This document shows positions 6,754 to 14,747 of a stretch of 38,184 bases of DNA, piece by piece. Positions within the stretch are counted from its first letter, which is position 1; each line of letters starts with the position of its first letter. The notes under the pieces were generated by a model, which did not search any database, was not told the DNA's origin, and saw nothing but the letters and a program-made list of their open reading frames with translations. The DNA lies in NCBI GenBank assembly GCA_013297655.1, contig JAAFHV010000063.1, positions 1 to 38,184 on the forward strand, read 5' to 3'. The translations under genes were made by a program, and so were the position numbers. The DNA is from Myxococcales bacterium. Its GTDB lineage: Bacteria; Myxococcota_A; Polyangia; Polyangiales; Polyangiaceae.

Positions 6754-8213
6754 CAGCTCGTCGAATGCTCACGACGTTCGTGATGGGTGCCCTTTGCCTT
6801 GAACTGCTCGCGTGCGCATCACGTCACGAGCGCAACGCTGCCACGTTGCCGCACCCGACGCCCTCCCCCATCGCGCTCTCGCGTCCCCCGGCCCTCGACA
6901 TGAGCCACCGCGCTCTCGTCGCCACGGCGTCGCTCGAACCTTCTGCCGCGACGGGGGAGTTCGAAGCCATCGCGTTCGTCGACGACACGCACCTCGTCGT
7001 CCAAGCCGAGCACGGATTTCTCTCTTACGATCTCCGCGCTCCAAAGCTCGAAGAGCACCCTTTCCCGAGCGAGCTCGTCCCTTCGGACGACGGCCGGCCC
7101 AACGTGAGCATGAGCGAGCGCGGGGGTCGCGCGATTCTTGCCGTTCCACAGGGGGCGGAGCTTTGGGATCTCGTCACGATGCGCAAGCTCGCCACGCTAC
7201 CGTTCCCGAAGACCGAGTCACGGAGCCTGGACATGTCGCGTGACGGCGCCTTCGCGTCGACGCTCGGCTGCAGCGCGCCGGTTGCCCCCGCCGTACGTGG
7301 GAAGTGCCATGTGGATGTCTTCTCGGGGAAGACCGGACAGCGCATGGGGTCGTTTCCGGTTCGCGCGGAGATGGGTGTCGAAGGCGACGATGTCGGTGTC
7401 GGAGACACCCTTGTTTCACCTGACGGCCGTTATGTCGCGGTGGAAAAGAACTGGCACAGCTTCTCGCTCTTTCGTGCCGTCTACGAGACCGCGACAGGCA
7501 AAGAGCGGCTCTTCGATCCCGACATCGTGAACATGCAGAGCGGCGCGCGGGTCCTCGACTTCGTCGCCCCCGATACCCTCTTGTTGTCTCGCCACGATGG
7601 CGCAAAAAGGGTCGATCTCGTGACCGGACGGACCACGGCGAAGCTCGTTGTGCCCCTCCCCGGCCCGTCGAGCGCCCCCACCGCTCTCATGACCTCGCAC
7701 GTGCGCCTCCCGGGCTCCAGCCGCGTGGCGGCCGTCTTGGGCAATGGCCCGACTGTGTTCGTGTGGGACGGAACGGAGAACCGGATGGTCAACACATTTC
7801 GATTGGCCAACAAGGTCGCGCCATGCTTGGCCAATTGTCGACTCGTCCCGCTCGATGCGACCCACGTGAGCCTCGTGGGCACTTCGCGACCCGTTGCACT
7901 CGATTCGGCGACCGGCGCGATCGACATTGGCACCGGAGAGGCGGCCGAAGAGGCCGCGGCGGTTGTCGACGCCTCGACGGGCACGCTCTTGGGTACCGTC
8001 GAGCACCACGCGAGCTCGTGTCTCCTGCGAACGGCGGCTCGTGTCGTACCGCTATCGGCGACGTTTTGTGGGGACGGCTCGCCCTCTATCGCGGCGCGCG
8101 GCGCGTTCCTCGCGGGGCACACCGCGAAGGGACTGGCCGTCTTCGATCTCGTCCGAAGCACGAACGTCTTCGAGACGCGCCAAGCTCCCGCTCCCGCCGC
8201 TTCGGGTCACTGA
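6750..8213 (+). CDS. Lipoprotein with beta-propeller-like repeats
   Basis: The 487-residue protein has a lipoprotein signal (TFVMGALCLELLAC; lipobox LLAC, Cys22). After a Pro-rich linker it shows repeated blade-like strands typical of WD40/YVTN propellers: FVDDTHLVVQAEHGFLSYDL, GAELWDLVTMRKLATLPFP, VSPDGRYVAVEKNWHSFSLF, GNGPTVFVWDGTENRMV and ARGAFLAGHTAKGLAVFDL. Propellers of this type usually act as binding scaffolds; no catalytic site can be named. Several Cys pairs (CSAPVAPAVRGKC, CLANC) suggest disulfides and an exported location. The start is set by an in-frame stop at 6741; see the leader ORF at 6733. It is followed by a Coa1-like gene 131 bp downstream on the same strand. Confidence 0.8.
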   Translation: MTARRMLTTFVMGALCLELLACASRHERNAATLPHPTPSPIALSRPPALDMSHRALVATASLEPSAATGEFEAIAFVDDTHLVVQAEHGFLSYDLRAPKLEEHPFPSELVPSDDGRPNVSMSERGGRAILAVPQGAELWDLVTMRKLATLPFPKTESRSLDMSRDGAFASTLGCSAPVAPAVRGKCHVDVFSGKTGQRMGSFPVRAEMGVEGDDVGVGDTLVSPDGRYVAVEKNWHSFSLFRAVYETATGKERLFDPDIVNMQSGARVLDFVAPDTLLLSRHDGAKRVDLVTGRTTAKLVVPLPGPSSAPTALMTSHVRLPGSSRVAAVLGNGPTVFVWDGTENRMVNTFRLANKVAPCLANCRLVPLDATHVSLVGTSRPVALDSATGAIDIGTGEAAEEAAAVVDASTGTLLGTVEHHASSCLLRTAARVVPLSATFCGDGSPSIAARGAFLAGHTAKGLAVFDLVRSTNVFETRQAPAPAASGH

Positions 8214-8344
8214 GGCGAGGCCCACGCGCGACGACCGACCGATGTCCGGGGACACCGCGGGCGCGACGCCAAGAGCTCGGCCGTACGCCGAATCGGCTCG
8301 CTCGCCGCAGTCCTCACGACTCTGGCTATGCTAACTGAGGTTCG

Positions 8345-8809
8345 ATGAACGTGGCGAAGCAAGCAACCGGGCGTGGCGCGCGCGTGTTCGGTGTCGTCGT
8401 CCTCGTGTGCTTGGCAGGCGCGCTTGGTATGCACCTCTTCGCCACCTCCGCGCCGCCTCTCGCGCGCACGGTCGACCTCGTCGAGCGAGACCCCAACGTG
8501 ACCGCTGTCGTCGGCAGCCCCGCGTCGGTCTCGCTCGTCACGACACGCAGACTGCGCCGAGACGTGCTCCAAGCGGTCTCCGGCCATGATTCCGTAAGCG
8601 TCCTGTCGACGGTCAAGGGGCCGAAGGGCGAGGCGAGCTTCACCCTCGATGCACGCAACGTCGACCGGCAGGGTTGGGCCGGCACGTTCGCGATCGGCGC
8701 CCCCGCACGGAGCGTCCTGAAGGACGGCCAATACGTCACCGAGGGCGGAGCCACGATCCTCGAGGGCGACTTCGCCCCCGACGGAGCTCCCCGCATAAAG
8801 AAGCGATGA
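8345..8809 (+). CDS. Coa1-like membrane-anchored protein
   Basis: This 154-residue protein has an N-terminal membrane anchor (VFGVVVLVCLAGALGMHLFA) followed by a ~100-residue exported domain. The segment DPNVTAVVGSPASVSLVTTR, then GPKGEASFTLDARNVDRQGW, matches the pattern of the Coa1 (cytochrome oxidase complex assembly protein 1) family: a helix ending in 'lG.P', then a GP.G.a...vea.k..g.W strand block. In mitochondria Coa1 helps cytochrome c oxidase assembly; many bacterial members sit outside oxidase clusters and have no known role, and none of the neighbours here is an oxidase gene. GAGG lies about 5 bases before the ATG. Confidence 0.7.
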   Translation: MNVAKQATGRGARVFGVVVLVCLAGALGMHLFATSAPPLARTVDLVERDPNVTAVVGSPASVSLVTTRRLRRDVLQAVSGHDSVSVLSTVKGPKGEASFTLDARNVDRQGWAGTFAIGAPARSVLKDGQYVTEGGATILEGDFAPDGAPRIKKR

Positions 8810-8894
8810 ACGCATGAAGTGCGCGCGGACTCCCGATTAGCGCACCGCGCGATCTGCTCGTTCGACACTCGCGGGGAGGCCGGACTCCTCACGA

Positions 8895-11027
8895 TCAGGG
8901 AAGCGTAACGACTCCACCAAAGAGCCTTCCACGCTCGGTCACCGCGTAAAGCACTTTGTTGACCTTGTCGTACGCGAGGCCGAGGATCGACTCGGGGCTC
9001 TCGACGGTGTGGAGCGCGACGGGCGCGGCGGTCTTGTCGCTCCCGACCCGCTTGCCGTACACGGTGAGCCCGTTCGAGAAGAAAATCGCGTCGTCGTCGC
9101 CGACGAGAGGGGAAACGTCTTGCGCGACCCGCGGAGTGACGGCAAGTTCCGTAACCCACTCCTCACCAGAGGAGCCGCCGTCGGTCCGAGCGGCACGAAA
9201 GACGGCCATCCTCGGAGGGACCGCCGTGTCGTCGTAGGCCGACCAAAAGACGAATCCGCGCGTGCCTAGCGCGCTCAGCGAGGAATACGCGGCAAAGCGC
9301 GCCGGATGCGACGCGAGCCCGGCGGGGGTGGGAAACAAAGTCCCTACTTCGGTGTGCGCGGGCACCGTTACCCAATCCACGCCACTCCGCACTGCCAAGA
9401 GGAGTCGCCGCGGCCGGGCTTCTTCGTCCAGGCTTGCAGAGTGGTGGGGCCAAGCCGTCATGAAGTTGTGGATGGTCCCGTCCCCACCGTCGGGCGGATA
9501 CACCTTCATCGAGGTGATGGCCAACGGGGGGTCGTTGACGAATACGGGCTCCTTCTCCGCGGTGATGAACGCTCCCGTGCTTCGGCCCGAGATCGGCAGC
9601 GAAGGGCTTTGCGCGTGGCGGACGAATTGGAATGCCCCGTCGTGAAGCGGGAGCGTAGCCACCACCAACTGGCCCTGCGCGGCGACGAACGGAAACTGAG
9701 GGACACCGCCGTCCGGGACGGTACCGAACGTGGTCACAGGCAACGCCGGATTCGAGAGCGGGTATCCCGCCGCGCGCCCGGTACGCCCGACGACCCAAAT
9801 GGTGTCTGCGCCGAGCGCGAGCGCGACCGCGCCGGGGACGTCGTTCCCGACTTCGCGGAGGGTCCTCGTCGCCCACGGGCCAGGAGCGACCGCGTCCGGC
9901 CCGTCGGCGCCTGCGTCGAGCGCGGGCGAATTGGAAAAATAGGGAGGGATCGGCTCGGGAGCGGCGGCGGCGGTGTCGATCGCGGACCACGTACCGCAGG
10001 TGGGCATCGCCGCGACCTTGTTCCTGCACTTGGTGGTGACCAGCACCTCGACCACGCTCTCGCGGCGGCCGGCGGGATCACAAATGCCTTTGGGGAGCTG
10101 GTAGCGGCCGTCTTTTTCGTACCAGCCGGGGGCAGATACTTTGTTGGGTTCGGGCGTATAATCGAGGGCGATCGTGCATCGATCGTCGGTGCACGCCTTT
10201 CGGCGAATACCGAAGTTCACCCGCTCGACGGGGGCGCCCGTCTTCGCCACCGTGCAGTCGGCGCCGAGGTCCGCGAGCGTGATTTTCTCGGCCCCCTCGT
10301 AGCAGGTGAGCGCCGGGAAACACGCTCCGCCGAACGGCACGCCGCGATCGTCGATGCCGCTCGCGCCGCCGAACACCTGCGCCACGTGATCGCCCCCCTG
10401 CGTGGGCACGAGCACGTCGGTCACGTCGAGCCCTTTGCACTCGCCGTTCACCATCGTCTGATTCGCGGGGCAAGGGAGCTTGAGGTTCTCGAAGTACTTG
10501 GCGAACTCGGGGAAGTGGTCGCCCCCGGAGATCGGATCGGCCTGCGGCCGGACCTGCCCCGACGCGGGGGTGACCTCGGAGACGGCGCGCGCTTTGCCCC
10601 CCACCTTGTCGCCACCCGAGAGCCACTGAATGGGAAGTCGCAGCACACTGATGCGGTTCGGTGGAACCGTGCTGATGGCGTCGCGGACGGAGACGACCTG
10701 CTGCGCGCGATAACCGACGACCCGAATATGAACGGGGGTCGCCGGGTCCTCCGGGTCCAAAATGGATATCGTACCCGGCAGCGCGAGAATGCCGCCGGGG
10801 CGTACTCCGTCGACCCGCGCGTGCTTGATTTCACCCTTTACGCTCACGAAGAGCCCCACCGCGTCGAGGTCGTCCGCGACCACGAGGTCGGACGACACGC
10901 CGAGGAAGAGCGCGGTCGGCTCGCGCGAGCTGCCGCACGCCGTCTGGTACCCGAGCCCGCCCGCCGCCACCGCGACCAAGAGCCCCATCGACAACAACGA
11001 TGCGCGCAGCCGTAGTGCGATGTTCAT
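8895..11027 (-). CDS. Large exported lipoprotein, kinase-PEGA operon partner
   Basis: A 710-residue exported protein. The N-terminal hydrophobic segment (SLLSMGLLVAVAAGGLGY) ends in QTAC, a weak lipobox. The N-terminal third looks like a beta-sandwich (ISILDPEDPATPVHIRVVGY). A Cys-rich middle follows (CFPALTCYEG, RRKACTDDRCTIALD), then a probable seven-bladed propeller with ALALGADTIWVVGRTGRAAG, AAQGQLVVATLPLHDGAFQF and LGLAYDKVNKVLYAVTERGR. The ATG at 11027 is chosen because GAGGGA precedes it by 4-5 bases; an ATG five codons upstream lacks this. It lies 18 bp after the PEGA-protein stop, so it is the last gene of the kinase-PEGA-lipoprotein unit. Function is unknown; a surface ligand-binding or structural role is inferred. 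Confidence 0.8.
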   Translation of the reverse strand: MNIALRLRASLLSMGLLVAVAAGGLGYQTACGSSREPTALFLGVSSDLVVADDLDAVGLFVSVKGEIKHARVDGVRPGGILALPGTISILDPEDPATPVHIRVVGYRAQQVVSVRDAISTVPPNRISVLRLPIQWLSGGDKVGGKARAVSEVTPASGQVRPQADPISGGDHFPEFAKYFENLKLPCPANQTMVNGECKGLDVTDVLVPTQGGDHVAQVFGGASGIDDRGVPFGGACFPALTCYEGAEKITLADLGADCTVAKTGAPVERVNFGIRRKACTDDRCTIALDYTPEPNKVSAPGWYEKDGRYQLPKGICDPAGRRESVVEVLVTTKCRNKVAAMPTCGTWSAIDTAAAAPEPIPPYFSNSPALDAGADGPDAVAPGPWATRTLREVGNDVPGAVALALGADTIWVVGRTGRAAGYPLSNPALPVTTFGTVPDGGVPQFPFVAAQGQLVVATLPLHDGAFQFVRHAQSPSLPISGRSTGAFITAEKEPVFVNDPPLAITSMKVYPPDGGDGTIHNFMTAWPHHSASLDEEARPRRLLLAVRSGVDWVTVPAHTEVGTLFPTPAGLASHPARFAAYSSLSALGTRGFVFWSAYDDTAVPPRMAVFRAARTDGGSSGEEWVTELAVTPRVAQDVSPLVGDDDAIFFSNGLTVYGKRVGSDKTAAPVALHTVESPESILGLAYDKVNKVLYAVTERGRLFGGVVTLP

Positions 11028-11045
11028 GGTTCCCTCGGGCATGCC

Positions 11046-12017
11046 TCAAAAGCGTGAGAAGACGTAACCGGGCGAAATAGAGCCGACGGGGACCCCGTCG
11101 GTTTTGTCGACGCCGGGCGAAGCGGCGACGATGATGCCCACCGCGACGCCAGTGACGACCACGCCGCCGGCGACCCACACCCACCCCGGGATGCCTCCCG
11201 AAGCGGCGTCCGCGTCGAGCACCACTGGCACGGTGCGGGTCTCGTCGTCGCGGAGGGAAATCTCCTGTTGGAACGGACGGAAGCTCGGCGCCGTCACGCG
11301 GACGAGGTGCCCTCCGCTCGACACCTTTCCACGATAGCTGCCTACGCCGACCGATCGCCCGTCGATGTAAATCGAGTCTCCCTTGCGCGCAGAGATCACG
11401 AGGGTAGCCTCGTGCAGCTCGCGCACGAGCGTGATCGGGACCACCACCTCCCCGAGCGGGCGCCCCGAGACGGAGACAGTCATCTCCCGAAACCCTGGTT
11501 TTCTCGCGGTCACGCGGTGGGGGCCGAGGTCGGCGACGAACGGCGCGCCGGTCTGCTCCACCGGTTTGTCGTCGACCGTGATCTCGACCCCGGCGAGATC
11601 GCCGCGGAACACGAGGGAGGTCGTGAGCGACGCGAGCGCGCGCTCCACCTCGCCCGCTTCTTTGCGATCTTGCTCCGAGAGCAGCCCGCCGCCGAGCTTT
11701 TGATACTTACGAACCAGGCCTACCGCTTCTGCATATTGGTGCAGGTTCTTCGCGCAGGTCGCCATGTTCCAGAGGAGGCGCGGATCCGCGTAGAGCTCGT
11801 AGGCGGCTTGAAACTTGTAAAATGCACCCTTCGAGTCGCCCATCGCGTAGAGCGCTTTTGCTGCCTCGTACTCGCGGCGCGAGGCCTCGTCGAGTGTCTC
11901 GGCGAGCGGAGGCACGGCGGTAGCAGGCGCGGCGGCAGGGGCAGGCTGTGCTGTCGCCCTGCCCCCAGCGAAGAAGAGTGCCGCGCATACGAGCGCGCTG
12001 AGTCGTTTGGAACGCAT
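11046..12017 (-). CDS. Exported TPR/PEGA-domain protein
   Basis: The 323-residue protein starts MRSKRLSALVCAALFFAGGR and ATAQ, a cleavable signal peptide. Residues ~45-130 form TPR-like helices (EYEAAKALYAMGDSKGAFYK, FQAAYELYADPRLLWNMATC, YAEAVGLVRKYQKL). Residues ~135-270 contain PEGA-type beta repeats (VEITVDDKPVEQTGAPFVAD, LGPHRVTARKPGF, SIYIDGRSVGVGSYRG, GGHLVRVTAPSFRPFQQEI). A C-terminal membrane segment follows (GWVWVAGGVVVTGVAVGIIV). PEGA proteins are common surface or periplasmic proteins in myxobacteria and are often encoded beside Ser/Thr kinases. The ATG lies 2 bases after the kinase stop codon (12020-12022), which indicates translational coupling. The likely role is cell-envelope scaffolding or signal input to the kinase; this is inference from context. 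Confidence 0.88.
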   Translation of the reverse strand: MRSKRLSALVCAALFFAGGRATAQPAPAAAPATAVPPLAETLDEASRREYEAAKALYAMGDSKGAFYKFQAAYELYADPRLLWNMATCAKNLHQYAEAVGLVRKYQKLGGGLLSEQDRKEAGEVERALASLTTSLVFRGDLAGVEITVDDKPVEQTGAPFVADLGPHRVTARKPGFREMTVSVSGRPLGEVVVPITLVRELHEATLVISARKGDSIYIDGRSVGVGSYRGKVSSGGHLVRVTAPSFRPFQQEISLRDDETRTVPVVLDADAASGGIPGWVWVAGGVVVTGVAVGIIVAASPGVDKTDGVPVGSISPGYVFSRF

Positions 12018-12019
12018 GC

Positions 12020-13516
12020 TCACTTCAGCCCCATCGTAGATATCGGGACGATTCCGCCCGTGCTCGGTTTTGGTTGTGGCGGGGCGACGACGACGGTCGC
12101 GGAAGGAGGAGGCGCCGGGGTGGAGGCGACGGGCGGGGTCGCAGCGACGGGAGGTGCCCCGGAGGCGCTCGCATTCGCGACGGGTTTGTTCTTTGGCGGC
12201 CCCTTGTCCGAAACGCTCGGGGCGACGTGGGATGGAACGACAGCCGACCCGCTGGACGAAGGCGCGTTCTTGACCTCGACCGCGCTCGCGAGCGGCGCGG
12301 TGTGGGCTTGCGCGGCCGACATGGATGGCGTCGGCGGAGCGGCGAGCGCGGGATCGGCGCTCGGAGTCGACGAACCGCGTGAGACCGCGACCCCCGCCGC
12401 GACGAGGCATAGCGCGACGCCGAGCGCGACGAGCGCACCGATTGTCTTGCGTGTAGGAACGGGCGAATCGGGCACCGTCGCAGAGGGCGTCGGCTGCGTG
12501 ATCGCGTGCTCTTCGGTCTTCGCGCTCCCGAGCTCGAGGCGCTGGCTCGGCGTCGGCTCGGATTCCGCGGCGCGGGTGACGATCGCCGGCTTCGGGAGGG
12601 CGAGCGGCTCGTTCGACCCCAAGAAGCGCCGCACCCGATCGAGGGAATCTTTGCTCTCCGGCGGACCGAAAGGGGCAATGCGCTCTGCGATGTCGGCCAC
12701 GCTTCGCAATCGGTTCTTCGGGTCGAGGACGAGGCACTCCTCTACCAGCTTCTCGATCTCCGGCGGCACGGCGGGCACACGCTCCGAGAGCTTCTTTCGG
12801 TTCTGGTCGAGCACGTTCGCGACCACTTGATGCACCGACTGGCCGCCGAACGGGACCTCCCCCGAGAGGAGCTCGTACAAGATGACGCCGATCGCCCACA
12901 CGTCGGCGCGCTCGTCGCAATCCTTCGCGTTTCGCATTTGCTCGGGAGCCATGTAGAGGGCCGAGCCGAGGCCGGAGGCGGTCTTCGTGAGCGACACCGC
13001 TTCGTCGAGCACCTTGGAGATGCCGAAATCGAGCACCTTCACGATCGGCTTCTTTTCCCCTGGTCTGCGCGCCAAAAAGAGGTTCGCCGGCTTGAGGTCG
13101 CGGTGGATCACACGCACCGAGTGCGCCTCCGCGATCGCCTCGCATGCCTCCAGCACGTAGCCCACCGCCGTCTCGGTCGGGACGGCACCCTCACGCTCTA
13201 CGAGCACCGCGAGGTCCTCGCCGTCGAGGTACTCCATCACGATGTAGGGGGAGCCATCGTCGAGGCTCGCGACGTCGATCACGTGCGTGACATGCTCGCT
13301 CGTGAGCCGCGCGAGCGCCTTCGCCTCGCGCGCGAAGCGCTCCACCACCGCCGGCTTGTCGCGCATCTCTTCGCGAAGCAGCTTGATCGCGACCGACTGC
13401 TCGAGCGCGACGTGGGTGGCCTTCACCACGATGCCCATTCCGCCCTCGCCGAGCACGCGCTCCACGCGATACTTCCCGGCGACGAGCTGCCCCTCGTGCA
13501 CGCCCGAGCCGCTCAT
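12020..13516 (-). CDS. Membrane Ser/Thr protein kinase (PknB/Hanks type)
   Basis: The 498-residue kinase phosphorylates Ser/Thr residues of target proteins; its substrates are unknown. The cytoplasmic kinase domain (about 15-285) is complete: glycine-rich loop GEGGMGIV (23-30), VAIK with Lys45, HRDLKPAN (Asp140, Asn145), DFG (Asp163) and APE (190-192). After a juxtamembrane linker comes one transmembrane helix at ~358-379 (ALVALGVALCLVAAGVAVSR), then a ~120-residue Ala/Pro/Ser-rich exterior tail with no sensor fold I can name. The ATG at 13516 has GGAG about 9 bases upstream and is preferred to the open extension to 13630, which overlaps the preceding gene's stop. The PEGA protein follows by 2 bp, so sensor partner and kinase are probably co-expressed. 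Confidence 0.95.
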   Translation of the reverse strand: MSGSGVHEGQLVAGKYRVERVLGEGGMGIVVKATHVALEQSVAIKLLREEMRDKPAVVERFAREAKALARLTSEHVTHVIDVASLDDGSPYIVMEYLDGEDLAVLVEREGAVPTETAVGYVLEACEAIAEAHSVRVIHRDLKPANLFLARRPGEKKPIVKVLDFGISKVLDEAVSLTKTASGLGSALYMAPEQMRNAKDCDERADVWAIGVILYELLSGEVPFGGQSVHQVVANVLDQNRKKLSERVPAVPPEIEKLVEECLVLDPKNRLRSVADIAERIAPFGPPESKDSLDRVRRFLGSNEPLALPKPAIVTRAAESEPTPSQRLELGSAKTEEHAITQPTPSATVPDSPVPTRKTIGALVALGVALCLVAAGVAVSRGSSTPSADPALAAPPTPSMSAAQAHTAPLASAVEVKNAPSSSGSAVVPSHVAPSVSDKGPPKNKPVANASASGAPPVAATPPVASTPAPPPSATVVVAPPQPKPSTGGIVPISTMGLK

Positions 13517-13574
13517 CGTCCGTGCGCTCCGACGAGGGCGCCCGCGCGCGGGTCGTTCGCGTTCGTCGCGTTCG

Positions 13575-14591
13575 TCATTGGCAGTACATCGTCGTATCGG
13601 GAGAGAGCCGCACGAAGAACGGCGAGCCACCCGTGGGCGGTCCGACCATCGTCTCGAACAGGCCCTTGATTTGCGTCACGTAGTTGAACGCGCCGGAGTC
13701 GGTGTTCCTCAAGGCGTCGAGCGCGCCCTGATTGGCCACGAGCCCCTTGCCGCCTTCGGAGCCCTTGAGGTGCGAGAGCAAGCCCGTGATCAGGTTGCCA
13801 CTGGTGCCCTCGCCCTTGCAGTACGCGTCGGGGTAGGTGACCGCGCTCGCCTTCCCGTTTCCTGTAGCATGCACGTAATAAAACCACGCCCCCATCCCCA
13901 CGTTGCAGGCCACGTTCTGAAGTAGGCTCATGTTCTCGGTAGGCCCGGTGACGGCCCAGTAGGGCGTGCTCCCGCCCTCGGCCGCATGCGCCTTCACCGC
14001 GTCGGGGATAGGGCACCCCACGCAGGCGAGGCGATCGGTGTTCCCGAGCGCCACCATCTCGTGAACGGTCGAGCTGAACCGTACCTGCAGGAGACCGACG
14101 ACCGGATCGTTCGCGCGCTGATTGCCAATGGCACGCGAGCCGTACGTATCCTTGACGGACACCTTCGGATCGTAACCCGACTCCTTCGACATGGACGCGA
14201 CGAGGTGCGCCCAGCAGTGCTCGCGCTTCCACCCCTTGTTCGCCGCCGGGCTCGGTCCGAAGGCCTCGCACGTGCGGAGCACGGCCTCCACGATCTCGTC
14301 GCGGAGGGGGCCTGCCGGTGCATTCTGCATCTTTCCGAGGTACCCCTCTACGATCGCGGCGGCCGCAGGATCGTCCGCGCGACCGCCGCACCCCGAGCCG
14401 CCCGGGCCCCCCTCGAACGGCACCGCGCCGTCTGCCTCGCGGATCACGACGGCGCCGTCGGGGAGCACCACTGGCGCCGCGCCATCGGGGCTCGTCGGTG
14501 CCGTCCCGTTCTCGTCTCCACCGCACGCCGAGGCGAACACCACCGCCGCGCCGAGCACGCCGACGAGCGCGAGACCACGAAGTAAGCGCAT
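13575..14591 (-). CDS. Lipoprotein with SLT/lysozyme-like domain
   Basis: The 338-residue lipoprotein has signal LVGVLGAAVVFASAC (lipobox ASAC) and a Gly/Asp/Ala linker. The core contains HCWAHLVASMSKESGYDPKV, a 'SKESGYDP' helix end, followed by DPVVGLLQVRFSSTVHEM. This ES...GLLQ pairing is the layout of the catalytic Glu-Ser and G-L-M-Q motifs of lytic transglycosylase SLT domains, so a peptidoglycan-cleaving or peptidoglycan-binding role is inferred. Cys pairs (CVGC, ACNV) and WYYV-type aromatic motifs are present. The overall sequence is diverged, and a non-enzymatic relative is possible. It ends 58 bp upstream of the kinase on the same strand and may be cotranscribed. It is divergent from the lipoprotein at 14748, with a 156-bp shared upstream region. 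Confidence 0.72.
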   Translation of the reverse strand: MRLLRGLALVGVLGAAVVFASACGGDENGTAPTSPDGAAPVVLPDGAVVIREADGAVPFEGGPGGSGCGGRADDPAAAAIVEGYLGKMQNAPAGPLRDEIVEAVLRTCEAFGPSPAANKGWKREHCWAHLVASMSKESGYDPKVSVKDTYGSRAIGNQRANDPVVGLLQVRFSSTVHEMVALGNTDRLACVGCPIPDAVKAHAAEGGSTPYWAVTGPTENMSLLQNVACNVGMGAWFYYVHATGNGKASAVTYPDAYCKGEGTSGNLITGLLSHLKGSEGGKGLVANQGALDALRNTDSGAFNYVTQIKGLFETMVGPPTGGSPFFVRLSPDTTMYCQ

Positions 14592-14747
14592 GCTGTAAGT
14601 CCACCACACTTTCCGCCGTTCGTCCCGTCGCCCGCTGCGTTTTCCGCGCGAGACCTCCACGGCGCCCCACCGGTCGCTGCTTCTTCGGCGCGTAGAATCC
14701 GAACGGGCCGACCGAACGGTCGTCGCGCATAGTAGGATCCTTCTGCC

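Noticed and set aside
8822-8851. Imperfect GC hairpin between convergent genes (CGCGCGG / CCGCGCG)
   Set aside because: The arms are low-complexity CG runs with a 16-base loop; such matches are expected by chance at this GC content.
9306-11015. 569-codon open frame on the plus strand
   Set aside because: It is antisense to the large lipoprotein, Arg/Glu/His-rich with no domain or signal peptide; the minus-strand gene has a signal peptide, ribosome site and operon context.
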